From: Mongoliibacter ruber
Lineage (GTDB): Bacteria > Bacteroidota > Bacteroidia > Cytophagales > Cyclobacteriaceae
DNA: 64,000 nucleotides
Assembly (NCBI RefSeq): GCF_003003005.1
Contig: NZ_PVTR01000009.1
Location: 171,030 to 235,029 of the forward strand
Direction: 5' to 3'
Below are positions 34,602-43,680 of the stretch, in pieces. The position numbers and the translations under genes were made by a program. The notes beneath the pieces were generated by a model. It saw nothing but the letters and a program-made list of their open reading frames with translations, was not told the origin of the DNA and did no database searches. Within the stretch, counting starts at the first letter, position 1. Each line of letters starts with the position of its first letter.

Positions 34602-36146
34602 ATGAAAAAGTTAATTTCAATAAATATTAAACTTGTTCTGTTTGCGCTTGTAATGTTAGGAGTAACATCATGCGACGTGACGGATTTACAGCCTGCAAAC
34701 ATTATACCTGATAATGAGGCGTTTGCTGATGCAAGTAGAATCAATGCAGCTGTTTTGGGTATTTATGAAGCTGCGCAAAGAGGCTTTTACCTAGGTTCTG
34801 TCCAAAGAGGTTATCCATTTGGCGCTGCATCAACCCAACAAGGGGACATGAGAGGTGAGGACATGTATAATGACCAGTTATTCTATGAAGTCACTTATAC
34901 ACATCAGTACAATCCAAACACAGCAAATAATAATGGCCAGTGGATATCCCTTTATAGAATGATCAACAGAGCCAATATCGTACTTGAAAACCTTGACCCT
35001 GCTTTAGACAATGGTGTTTTGACTCCCGCCTTAAGAGACAGATATAGAGGTGAAGCATTGTTTTTAAGGGCTTTGGCTCATCATGAATTGGTTGTCTATT
35101 TCTCGAGACCTTATGCTGATGATCCATCTACACTAGGAATTCCATATAGAACATTTGCGATCAACGATGTGGCGAAAGTGGAACCAGGAGAACAAGTAGG
35201 TAGAGGAACTGTACAGTCTGTTTATCAACAATTGCTTGCTGATTTGAACGAGTCGGAAGATTTACTTCCTGAAGCTGGAAATGCATTTAGAGCTAGAAAA
35301 GCGGCTGCAATTGCCTTGAAAGCTAGAGTTAAACTTCACATGGAAGATTTTGATGGTGTTTTGGCGGAATACAACAAACTAGCTGGTAGCTTTGAAGTAA
35401 CAGCAAACCCATTAACTCCATTTAGAGGTGGCACAAGCTCTGACAATATCTTCTCTTTTGAAAATACCCAAGCATCCAATGCAGGTGTAAACGGAGCTCT
35501 TCCTAACATGTATGGAAACCCTGAAAATGGTGCAAGAGGTTTGGTTAAAATTAGCCCTTTGATTTGGAGATCTGATTTTTGGCATCCAGAAGACACCAGG
35601 AGATCAATAGCCGGTGAGGCTGATGGAATGGTGAGTCAAGGTCCATTGGGTATGTTTACTTACAAGTATACTGATAATGTAACTTTCTCTGATCCTACTG
35701 TAATCATACGATTCTCTGAAGTAGTCTTGGCAGCTGCCGAGGCTAACGCCAGAAAATCTTCTCCGGACTTAGCAGCAGGATTGACTTTATTGAATTCAGT
35801 GAGAGACAGGGCTTTACCGGAAACTGTTCCTTCTTATTCTTTAGCGGACTTTGCTTCACCTAGTGAATTGCTAACTGCAATTTTGAATGAAACCAGAATC
35901 GAATTCCTTGCAGAAGGAAGAAGATTCCCTAATATCCACAGACTGGCAGGAGCTGGAATCATGCCGGGGGTGCCATTAAAAGCAACATCTAGGTCTATTA
36001 ACAACATTGACTTTTATACAACTGATCGAGAAATCCCTACGGATTATGAGATGCCTTATTCAAGTCATTTGTTTATTTGGCCAATTCCTTTGGTGGAAAT
36101 CTTAACAAATAATAGCTCTCCACTTCCGCAGAATCCTGGATATTGA
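34602..36146 (+). CDS. SusD/RagB-family surface lipoprotein
   Basis: This is the substrate-binding lid of SusC. The lipoprotein signal has its lipobox at GVTSC (Cys24). The mature protein is helical, with TPR-like helices typical of SusD (ALRDRYRGEALFLRALAHHELV, YSLADFASPSELLTAILNE, RRFPNIHRL) and the usual C-terminus of this family (LFIWPIPLVEI). Length 514 is normal. It follows the SusC gene by 25 bp and is closed by a terminator, so the locus is a two-gene operon without its own enzyme. Confidence 0.94.
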   Translation: MKKLISINIKLVLFALVMLGVTSCDVTDLQPANIIPDNEAFADASRINAAVLGIYEAAQRGFYLGSVQRGYPFGAASTQQGDMRGEDMYNDQLFYEVTYTHQYNPNTANNNGQWISLYRMINRANIVLENLDPALDNGVLTPALRDRYRGEALFLRALAHHELVVYFSRPYADDPSTLGIPYRTFAINDVAKVEPGEQVGRGTVQSVYQQLLADLNESEDLLPEAGNAFRARKAAAIALKARVKLHMEDFDGVLAEYNKLAGSFEVTANPLTPFRGGTSSDNIFSFENTQASNAGVNGALPNMYGNPENGARGLVKISPLIWRSDFWHPEDTRRSIAGEADGMVSQGPLGMFTYKYTDNVTFSDPTVIIRFSEVVLAAAEANARKSSPDLAAGLTLLNSVRDRALPETVPSYSLADFASPSELLTAILNETRIEFLAEGRRFPNIHRLAGAGIMPGVPLKATSRSINNIDFYTTDREIPTDYEMPYSSHLFIWPIPLVEILTNNSSPLPQNPGY

Positions 36147-36169
36147 TAATTATTCCAGAATAAACTAAT

Positions 36170-36209
36170 AAGCCTGTTAAGATCATTTGATTTTAGCAGG
36201 CTTTTTTTT
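36170..36209 (+). terminator. Rho-independent terminator after SusD 1
   Basis: The arm AAGCCTG (36170-36176) pairs with CAGGCTT (36197-36203), extended by TTAA/TTA pairing, followed by TTTTTTA. Confidence 0.75.
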
Positions 36210-36322
36210 ACCTATCGGATCCAAAAAACATGGCCTAATCAGTCATCCCAATCTATCCTAATACCTTCCTTGAAACTTCTACACTAACTAAACCTTTTGA
36301 TAATTAATTAGTAAAGTAAATT

Positions 36323-36931
36323 ATGATAAAAAAATTCTTTTCATTCATCTTAGTATTAAGCATAGCCACATCCTGTGCATCGGTCAGAGTAACAGAAAAT
36401 CGTGTTGTTGAAGAGCCAAGATTCTACACATCTTTGTTGGTGGTCACTTCAAGTGGAGAAATTGATTATACAGCCATGACCGAAGATTTCTTTAATGAAT
36501 CTATAAAACCAAACTTCAATAAACTTGCCTCAACTCAATTTCGAGAACAGTTTCAAAGAAGTATGAAAAGAAACTTCAAACCAACACCCATGAATTTCAT
36601 GGAAGATTTTTTTGAAGTACAGTCAGATGTAAGTTTCGAAGAGTATATGGAAAAATTACATAATGACAACTCGCGAGGCATTCTTGTAGTAGATCAAAGG
36701 GCTTTTTGGCAGAACGTCCGCTTAGTCAATGGAAATATGCAAGTATCTGAAAATGCCAGTTACAATTGCTTCTTGCTAGACAAAGACACCTTACAAATTG
36801 TCTGGATGGGGAATTTCAAAGTTAATGGTACGGTACTTAGTGGGTATGATGTAATTCATAATCACTTGACGAGAAAACTAGTCAAAAGACTTGAAAAACA
36901 AAGGTTGGTAGCTAAACTGGCTAGACCTTGA
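36323..36931 (+). CDS. Lipoprotein of unknown function
   Basis: The 202-residue protein has a lipoprotein signal (FFSFILVLSIATSC, lipobox at Cys18). The mature part has alternating strands and helices (VEEPRFYTSLLVVTSSGEI; SRGILVVDQRAFWQN) reminiscent of a nucleotide-free Rossmann-like fold found in some assembly lipoproteins, but no family is recognised. It is a single gene flanked by terminators. Confidence 0.7.
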   Translation: MIKKFFSFILVLSIATSCASVRVTENRVVEEPRFYTSLLVVTSSGEIDYTAMTEDFFNESIKPNFNKLASTQFREQFQRSMKRNFKPTPMNFMEDFFEVQSDVSFEEYMEKLHNDNSRGILVVDQRAFWQNVRLVNGNMQVSENASYNCFLLDKDTLQIVWMGNFKVNGTVLSGYDVIHNHLTRKLVKRLEKQRLVAKLARP

Positions 36932-37023
36932 AAAACAAAATATATACAGGGAATAAATCCCGAAACAAAATTACCGGAATAGCTAACAAAAAAGATAGCC
37001 AACAATACTAATTGAACCAGAAC

Positions 37024-37060
37024 AAAATGGGCCGATTTATTGTAAATCAGCCCATTTTTG
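37024..37060 (+). terminator. Rho-independent terminator
   Basis: The arm AAAATGGGC (37024-37032) pairs with GCCCATTTT (37050-37058), with an inner GATTT/AAATC stem. It lies about 90 bp after the lipoprotein gene; the rest of 36932-37246 shows no gene. Confidence 0.7.
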
Positions 37061-37246
37061 AGTTAATAAATGCCCTAAGTTTTAATACTTACTTTTAAAA
37101 CAGCTTCTGATTTTTGTACTATGATTAATTGTTTTGAGTGAAAGTAACTTGATAGCATCTGACTTATTTACAGACTCAATCAAACAGGATTAGAAACCCA
37201 GAAGTCAAAGGGAAAGAAACCCTCTTTTTCCACTAAAAATCCCCAA

Positions 37247-37795
37247 TCAATCCTCCTTCCCTGCACCCTTAAAATGATCTGCTTTGTCAACAAAAAGCAC
37301 ATTGAAAGTAGTCAAAGAACCGTAAATCCTTGTAATATACTGCTGCAGATGAATTCGGTCTTCATCATCTAGCTTAGCGTGATTATTGATGTTCTGTTCC
37401 AAAACCCGCAACCTTTCTCTAAGCATGACAATTTTATGGAAAAATGTCTTGATCGGTATTTCCTTATTACTCAAGTCAGGGTTGAAGGGATTGAATGTCA
37501 AGGTGCCATTTATCCATTTTTGCGCCATACTGATTTTGGTGATCTCCTCTTTTGGCTGGGTTTTACGTACAACATTCTCGACAGCCTTCTCTATATCAGA
37601 AAGCGTGATTGGCATATATTCTGCCTCTTTTTTCTCGATCAATTCAAAATTAGGGAAATCCCTTGCTATGGTTTTTACCTCAGCTGTGAAGTTGAAGTAA
37701 ATTTTGTAGTAAGAAGCATCTGCTTCGACCACTACCCCTTTTCCAAATTTAGGATGCCGTATTTGGCTTCCGATTCCAAGCTCCATTGATGTCAT
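37247..37795 (-). CDS. Tudor-like/UvrD-C-like small domain protein
   Basis: The 182-residue protein starts with LGIGSQIRHPKFGKGVVVEA, the small SH3/Tudor-like barrel found at the C-terminus of UvrD/PcrA helicases and in other nucleic-acid factors. A helical middle and a coiled C-terminal part follow (LRERLRVLEQNINNHAKLDDEDRIHLQQY). There is no signal or membrane segment. It may bind RNA polymerase or nucleic acid, by analogy with UvrD; the function is unknown. The ATG at 37795 or one three codons later is possible. Confidence 0.65.
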   Translation of the reverse strand: MTSMELGIGSQIRHPKFGKGVVVEADASYYKIYFNFTAEVKTIARDFPNFELIEKKEAEYMPITLSDIEKAVENVVRKTQPKEEITKISMAQKWINGTLTFNPFNPDLSNKEIPIKTFFHKIVMLRERLRVLEQNINNHAKLDDEDRIHLQQYITRIYGSLTTFNVLFVDKADHFKGAGKED

Positions 37796-38102
37796 GTTGT
37801 GCTCATTTTGAATAAAACTTATTTATCAAGATCAATCCAAAAAACTGTGTCATATTTCATTGGTCAATATGACTGCCAAATTAACAATCTATCTCTCTTG
37901 ATTTAAATTTTTATGGATATTCTTATACTAGATTAGACCATTTAAAGGAATTACACACTTGCAGTAAATTAACAACTTTATTTGCCCGCCATGGAATGGT
38001 ATTTGATAAGATTATAAGAAATATTATAAATTTAAATTTTTCGAAATTAAATTCTGAAAAACAGAAAGTAAATTTCAATAAAAAACAAAAAAACAATCGC
38101 GT
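37796..38102. other. Intergenic region before argB
   Basis: This 307-bp, very AT-rich divergent region should contain the promoter of the arg operon. I see no clear TAnnTTTG with spacing, no ARG-box-like palindrome and no gene. Confidence 0.3.
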
Positions 38103-38930
38103 ATGAAACCCTCAAAGCTTCTCATCAAATATGGTGGGAATGCAATGATCAACGCTTCTCTTCAAAATCAAATCGCAGAAGTAATCTTCCAACTTGTACA
38201 GCAAGGACACCAAGTGTGTGTGGTACATGGAGGAGGACCGTTTATCAATCAGGCTTTATCTGAAGCAGGCATTTCTTCTGAATTTATTCAAGGCCAGAGA
38301 AAAACAAGTCCTGAAGCCATGGTTGAAATCCAAAAAACACTGATTGGAGAAGTTAATGCCAATCTGACAAGGGCGTTTTCTCATGCCGGCACTCAAACAG
38401 TAGGAATCTCTGGACTTGATGCTAAAATGGTAAGGGTAAAGCAAAAATTACTTCATTTAGGCATTTTGGAAGATGGTCAAAATGAAACTGCAGATTTAGG
38501 AAGAGTAGGTGAAATAGAAACTATTCAGCCCAATTTGGTGGAACACTTAATCTCCGCAGGGTTTGTACCAATTATCGCTTGCGTGGCAGCGGACAAGAAT
38601 GGAAATAGTATGAATGTCAATGCAGACGATTTTGCCGGCGCTATGGCAGCAGCTATCCAAGCTGATTACTACATTTCTCTTACAGACGTGGACGGACTTT
38701 ATAGTAATTTTCCTGACCCTGAATCCATCATCAAAAGCATTAAACTAACAGATCTGACCGAAATGTATGGGAAAACGATACAAGGAGGTATGATCCCCAA
38801 AATCCAATCCTGCGAAAAAGCACTTAGATCAGGAGTAAAAAATGTACTTATCCTAAACGGCACCAAACCATCGCAATTGCAAGATTATTTCAAAAATGGC
38901 AGCATTGCCGGGACAACCTTAACACATTGA
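38103..38930 (+). CDS. argB: Acetylglutamate kinase
   Basis: ArgB phosphorylates N-acetylglutamate in arginine synthesis. The family signature LLIKYGGNAM (phosphate-binding Lys) is at the N-terminus, then VCVVHGGGPFINQAL and GISGLDAKM, and at the end NVNADDFAGAMAAAIQADYYISLTDVDGLY-type amino-acid-kinase motifs (seen in parts). Length 275 residues is normal. It lies 3 bp ahead of argD. Some Bacteroidota use N-succinyl instead of N-acetyl intermediates; the presence of argJ in the same operon supports N-acetyl here. Confidence 0.93.
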   Translation: MKPSKLLIKYGGNAMINASLQNQIAEVIFQLVQQGHQVCVVHGGGPFINQALSEAGISSEFIQGQRKTSPEAMVEIQKTLIGEVNANLTRAFSHAGTQTVGISGLDAKMVRVKQKLLHLGILEDGQNETADLGRVGEIETIQPNLVEHLISAGFVPIIACVAADKNGNSMNVNADDFAGAMAAAIQADYYISLTDVDGLYSNFPDPESIIKSIKLTDLTEMYGKTIQGGMIPKIQSCEKALRSGVKNVLILNGTKPSQLQDYFKNGSIAGTTLTH

Positions 38931-38933
38931 ATC

Positions 38934-40130
38934 ATGCAGAACATAGATTTACATATCAAAGACCAACAATTTTACCTTCCTACATTCAAGCGAATCCCGA
39001 TAACCTTTATCAAAGGATTGGGTTCTAGGCTTTGGGATATTGAAAACAAGGAATATGTAGACCTTTTAGCAGGCATTGCAGTCAACAACGTCGGGCATTG
39101 TCATCCAAAGGTGGTCAAGGCCATACAAGAACAAGCTAAAGACCTGATCCACATTTCAAATTTTTTCGTCAGTCCACCACAAGTGGCATTATCAGAATTG
39201 CTGGTAAACATCTCCGGCTTAGATAGGGTGTTTTTCACAAACAGCGGTGCCGAATCAGTGGAAGGAGCAATCAAAATCGCCCGTCGCTACTCACATAGTA
39301 AAGACAGAGGCGGTAAAATTATTTCCATGCACAATTCTTTTCATGGAAGAACCCTTGCTACCATAGCTACCGGACAACCCAAATACCAAGAAGGCTTCGG
39401 CCCCATCCCACATGGGTTTGTACAAGTCCCTTTAAATGACATCGAAGCACTAAAAAGTGAGCTTTCCGAAGATATTGCTGCGATTATTTTGGAACCTATC
39501 CAAGGAGAAGGAGGTATTCGACCGGCTGATCAATCTTACCTCCAAGAGGTTAAAGACCTTTGTGAGAAACATGATATCGTTTTGATTTTCGACGAAATCC
39601 AATCCGGAATCGCACGGACGGGAAAATGGTTCGCCAAAGATATCTATGGAATCCAACCAGATATTATGACTTTGGCCAAAGGGCTAGGCGGAGGCATGCC
39701 TATAGGCGCTTTTTTATGTAATGAAAAAATCGCTTCTGCCATACAATTTGGAGATCACGGGACAACATTCGGGGGAAATCCTCTAGCAACTGCAGCTTCA
39801 CTGGCCACATTACAAGTGATCGTGGAAGAAGGCTTGCTTTCTGCCGCCAAAACAAAAGGAAATTGGCTCAAAGACCAATTGAATGCAATGATGCTAGAAA
39901 GTAGCCTTATCAAAGAGGTAAGAGGAGAAGGTTTGATGCTAGGTGTAGAACTGCATATTCCCGCAGCCGATCTGGTACAACGCCTCTTAAAAGCTGGTTT
40001 TATCGCAAATGCAACCGCAATAAATGTATTGAGGTTGGTTCCCCCCTTAAATATTCCGATGGAAGATCTGGAAAAGTTTATCGAGGTACTGAAAGAAGAA
40101 ATCAAAAAAATTGAAATCGAACAGAAATGA
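38934..40130 (+). CDS. argD: Acetylornithine aminotransferase
   Basis: This is a PLP-dependent class III aminotransferase that turns N-acetylglutamate semialdehyde into N-acetylornithine. PLP-binding features: FFTNSGAESVEGAIKIAR, LIFDEIQSGIARTG and the Schiff-base lysine in MTLAKGLGGGMPIGAF. Length 398 is normal. It overlaps argC by 4 bp (ATGA), so the proteins are translationally coupled. Confidence 0.95.
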   Translation: MQNIDLHIKDQQFYLPTFKRIPITFIKGLGSRLWDIENKEYVDLLAGIAVNNVGHCHPKVVKAIQEQAKDLIHISNFFVSPPQVALSELLVNISGLDRVFFTNSGAESVEGAIKIARRYSHSKDRGGKIISMHNSFHGRTLATIATGQPKYQEGFGPIPHGFVQVPLNDIEALKSELSEDIAAIILEPIQGEGGIRPADQSYLQEVKDLCEKHDIVLIFDEIQSGIARTGKWFAKDIYGIQPDIMTLAKGLGGGMPIGAFLCNEKIASAIQFGDHGTTFGGNPLATAASLATLQVIVEEGLLSAAKTKGNWLKDQLNAMMLESSLIKEVRGEGLMLGVELHIPAADLVQRLLKAGFIANATAINVLRLVPPLNIPMEDLEKFIEVLKEEIKKIEIEQK

Positions 40131-41170
40131 AAGGATCAAAATATAAAGTAGCTATTGTCGGCGCATCTGGATTTACGGGATCTGAATTAACCCGTCTCCT
40201 TGCGGGGCATCCCCATGTGGAGATCATGCATATTACTTCCGAGAGCCATACAGGTAAACCCTTTTCAACTTTACATCCACAGTTTTTGAAAATTGTAGAT
40301 AAAGAGCTGGAAAGTGCCTCTGTGATAGATAATGCTGATTTGGATGTGATTTTTCTAGCGCTTCCTCATGGCGTATCCATGGAGTTTGTGAAAAGGTGGA
40401 AGGACAAAAAAACAAAAATAATAGATCTATCCGGTGACTTCAGGTTAAGTACTCCTGAAGTGTACAAAAGCTGGTATAACATGGACCATAGTTATACCGA
40501 TGGTTTTGAAAAGGCCATCTATGGACTTCCAGAACTTATGGGAGAAAAAGTTAAGAACAGCTCATTGATAGCCAATCCCGGCTGCTACCCTACAGCGTCT
40601 ATCCTTTCTGTAGCTCCACTATTTGCAGCAAATCTGGTTGATCCTGATTCTTTGATTATCGACGCAAAATCAGGATTGACAGGCGCTGGAATCAAAGCAA
40701 GTGCTACTACGCATTTTTCCAATGTCAACGACAACTTCAAGGCTTATGGAATCGGCATACACAGACATACAGTCGAGATTGAAGAACAGCTGTCGGCATT
40801 GTCCGGCACCACTGCCACGGTTCAGTTTACTCCCCATTTGATCCCAGCAGATAGGGGAATTTTGGTAACTTCTTATAGTAAACCAAAAGTAGCTATGGAT
40901 TCAGCTAAACTCAAGAGCATCTATGAAGAATTCTACAAAGACAAACACTTTATAAGAATAAGGGAAACGGCACCTTCTATCAAGGATGTCAGAGGCAGTC
41001 ATTACTGCGATATTTTCCCATTTTGGGATTCAAGGACAAAGCGTATCATCAGCATAGCAGCGATAGATAACCTTCTCAAGGGTGCTGCCTCCGAAGCAGT
41101 TCACAATATGAATCTGATGCTAGGATTAGATGAGCAATCAGGATTAAATCAAATACCATTAAGACCTTAA
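40127..41170 (+). CDS. argC: N-acetyl-gamma-glutamyl-phosphate reductase
   Basis: ArgC reduces N-acetylglutamyl phosphate to the semialdehyde with NADPH. The NADP loop VAIVGASGFTGSELTRLL is at the N-terminus and the catalytic cysteine lies in LIANPGCYPTASIL (near residue 148). The C-terminal domain includes HRHTVEIEEQL. Length 347 residues is normal. It overlaps argD by 4 bp and precedes argJ by 4 bp. Confidence 0.96.
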   Translation: MKGSKYKVAIVGASGFTGSELTRLLAGHPHVEIMHITSESHTGKPFSTLHPQFLKIVDKELESASVIDNADLDVIFLALPHGVSMEFVKRWKDKKTKIIDLSGDFRLSTPEVYKSWYNMDHSYTDGFEKAIYGLPELMGEKVKNSSLIANPGCYPTASILSVAPLFAANLVDPDSLIIDAKSGLTGAGIKASATTHFSNVNDNFKAYGIGIHRHTVEIEEQLSALSGTTATVQFTPHLIPADRGILVTSYSKPKVAMDSAKLKSIYEEFYKDKHFIRIRETAPSIKDVRGSHYCDIFPFWDSRTKRIISIAAIDNLLKGAASEAVHNMNLMLGLDEQSGLNQIPLRP

Positions 41171-41174
41171 AATC

Positions 41175-42395
41175 ATGAGTATGATTAAGAATATATCCAG
41201 TGTAAAAGGAATAAAATGTTGGGGTGCCCATACAGGAGTGAAGTCAATGAGACGTGATTTGGCTATCATATATTCTGAAGTTCCAGCAGCAGCAGCAGCA
41301 GTTTTTACCCAAAATAAAGTTCGTGCTGAACCGGTAGAGATCAGTGAAAGGAATATCAAAATCAACAACAGGGCCCAGGTGATCGTCTGTAATGCAGGCA
41401 ACGCAAATGCCTGTACAGGAGAACAGGGCAGACTTGGAGCTGAAGCAATGGTCAAAACTACCGCGAGGCTACTTAACATTCCTGAAGAAGACGTCATCGT
41501 AGCCTCTACAGGTTTGATAGGGGAGCCATTCCCTACCGAAGATGTAATAAGGGGTATTGAGGAAAACATCCCAAAATTATCCGATAACACAAAAGCAGGC
41601 TCTTTTGTAGCCAATGCCATCCTCACCACTGATACTTTTGCCAAAGAAGGCTTTGTAGAATTCGAACATGAAGGAGCTACCATTCACATGGGTGGGGTTG
41701 CAAAAGGTTCCGGTATGATTCACCCAAACATGGCTACCATGTTAAGTTTTATTGTCACCGACATTTCCATTGATGAAAAGCTATTGGATAAGGCATTAAG
41801 ACATTGCGTAGACAGGACTTTCAATTTGATTACCGTGGATGGAGATACATCCACCAATGATATGGTAGCGATAATGGCCAATGGCCTGGCAGAAAACAAA
41901 AAAATCACAAAAGAAACTGAGCCCGGATATATCCTGTTCAGGGAAAAACTTCAAGAAATCCTTACTCATTTGGCCAAGTTAATCGTCTCTGACGGTGAAG
42001 GTGCTTCCAAATTTATAGAATATAAGGTTTCGAAAGCCCGTTCAGAAGAAGTTGCCAGAAAACTTGTGAGAGCCATCTCTGATTCTACTTTGGTGAAAAC
42101 TGCCATGTTTGGAAGAGATCCCAATTGGGGAAGAATAATTGCGGCATGTGGAAACGCAGGCGTAAATTTCAATTATAGCAAAGTCAACTTGTTCGTTGGT
42201 GACAAGGACAAATTGGTACCAGTTTTAGAAAAAGGGCAGCCTGTGGATTTTGACAAAAACTTTGTTAAAAAGTTATTGCGTGACTCTCAAATAAGGGTTC
42301 ATCTTGAATTGAATACCGGACACGAAACAGGCATAGGATGGGGCACGGACCTGACCACCGATTATGTGATGTTCAATTCGGTATATACTACTTAA
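41175..42395 (+). CDS. argJ: Bifunctional ornithine acetyltransferase / N-acetylglutamate synthase
   Basis: ArgJ transfers the acetyl group from N-acetylornithine to glutamate, closing a cyclic route; bifunctional forms can also use acetyl-CoA. The autoproteolysis and nucleophile motif GSGMIHPNMATMLSF has Thr188 as the cleavage and catalytic residue. The C-terminus includes GRDPNWGRIIAACGNAGV and GWGTDLTTDYV. No argA is in the operon, so the first step probably relies on ArgJ or on an unlinked enzyme. The gene is followed by a strong terminator. Confidence 0.95.
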   Translation: MSMIKNISSVKGIKCWGAHTGVKSMRRDLAIIYSEVPAAAAAVFTQNKVRAEPVEISERNIKINNRAQVIVCNAGNANACTGEQGRLGAEAMVKTTARLLNIPEEDVIVASTGLIGEPFPTEDVIRGIEENIPKLSDNTKAGSFVANAILTTDTFAKEGFVEFEHEGATIHMGGVAKGSGMIHPNMATMLSFIVTDISIDEKLLDKALRHCVDRTFNLITVDGDTSTNDMVAIMANGLAENKKITKETEPGYILFREKLQEILTHLAKLIVSDGEGASKFIEYKVSKARSEEVARKLVRAISDSTLVKTAMFGRDPNWGRIIAACGNAGVNFNYSKVNLFVGDKDKLVPVLEKGQPVDFDKNFVKKLLRDSQIRVHLELNTGHETGIGWGTDLTTDYVMFNSVYTT

Positions 42396-42450
42396 TGGAC
42401 AAGTCCAGCAGGATGGTTTAATCCAACATAGAAATCTACAGCAAGTATAT

Positions 42451-42488
42451 AACCTTTGGGGTCTTGAAGACCCCAAAGGTTTTTTTGT
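42451..42488 (+). terminator. Strong terminator of the arg operon
   Basis: The arm AACCTTTGGGGTC (42451-42463) pairs perfectly with GACCCCAAAGGTT (42469-42481) across TTGAA, followed by TTTTTTG. Confidence 0.9.
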
Positions 42489-43594
42489 TAAACACCGCAT
42501 AAATGCGATGGAAATAGGAGGTGACCCTGAATGGTAAAGACAATCTAGATTTAAGGTTTGACCCAAAATTTCCACTAGCTTCAGATAGTGGCCATAGCTG
42601 CAAACAAAGAACTCCCCGACTTTAGTCGAATTAGCATTTCGGCTGAAGCCTATTCATTGTAGGGTCATCCCTTAACCACCGCATAAATGAGATGGAAATT
42701 GGGAGCTTAGCGGATCGTGGACTAATATAGGATAGATTGAAGGAGCTATTTTTAGCCATTCGTGAAGTCACGAACGGAGGCATCTCCCAAATGGAAGTAC
42801 CAAACTCAAACCCAAAACCACCTCCAGAATTTCCAAATCTTCAGATAGTGGTCAAAGCCATAAACCGAAGATATTGTGACTTTAGTCGAAATAGCATTTC
42901 GGCTGAAGCCTATTCATTGTCGGGTCATCCCTTATCCACCGCATAAATGCGATGGAAATTGAAATCACCCTTAATCGTGGACCAAAACCCAAAACCACAA
43001 TCCACCTCCACAGAATTTCCACTACTTTTAAGTAGTGGTTTCATCTTAAACCTAGACCCTCCCCCCCGACTTTAGTCGAAAAATCCTTTCGGCTAAAGCC
43101 TGGTCATTGTCGGGTCATTCCTTAACCACCGCATAAATGCGATGGAAATTGGAGGTAGCCCTGAATGGTAAAGACAATCTAGATTTAAGGTTTGACCCAA
43201 AATTTCCACTATCTTCAGATAGTGGCCATAGCTGCAAACCAAGGACTCATCGACTTTAGTCGAAATAGCATTTCGGCTGAAGCCTGGTCATTGTCGGGTC
43301 ATCTCTTATCCACCGCATAAATGCGATGGAAATTGGGAGCTTAGCGGATCGTGGATTAATATAGGGTAGATTGAAGGAGCTATTTTTAGCCATTCGTGAA
43401 GACACGAACGGCGGCATCTCCCAAATGGAAGTACCAAACTCAAACCCAAAACCACCTCCAGAATTTCCAAATCTTCAGATAGTGGTCAAAGCCATAAACC
43501 GAAGACATAGTGACTTTAGTCGAAATAGCATTTCGGCTGAAGCCTAGGTTTTGTAGGGTCATCCCTTATCCACCGCATAAATGCGATGGAAACT
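42489..43594. repeat. Higher-order palindromic repeat array after argJ
   Basis: A box CACCGCATAAATGCGATGG recurs at about 42492, 42677, 42936, 43126, 43312 and 43571, with spacings 185, 259, 190, 186 and 259 bp. The order is therefore short-long-short-short-long, a duplicated 445-bp module with one extra short unit between. Each unit holds several palindromes: CGCAT-AA-ATGCG, CGACT-TT-AGTCG, TTCGTGA-AGT-CACGAA (long units), and CCACTA...TAGTGG. No credible gene exists in the block; a 69-residue frame inside it is a chance reading. Confidence 0.92.
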
Positions 43595-43625
43595 GTTGCT
43601 TGATGAAAAAAATCCTGCTAAACAA

Positions 43626-43657
43626 AAAAAGCCAGTCTATTGCTAGACTGGCTTTTT
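43626..43657 (-). terminator. Terminator of SusC/SusD locus 2 (bidirectional)
   Basis: The arm AAAAAGCCAGTCTA (43626-43639) pairs with TAGACTGGCTTTTT (43644-43657) across TTGC. On the minus strand it ends the operon that finishes at 43681; the plus strand reading also ends in T. Confidence 0.85.
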
Positions 43658-43680
43658 AAATTATACAATAAAATCAATTT

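Noticed and set aside
42737..42946. 69-residue frame in the repeat block
   Set aside because: It lies wholly inside repeated DNA and is not kept in the second copy of the module.
42489..43594. CRISPR array
   Set aside because: The repeated boxes are 185-259 bp apart with repeated, not unique, DNA between them, and no cas gene is present.
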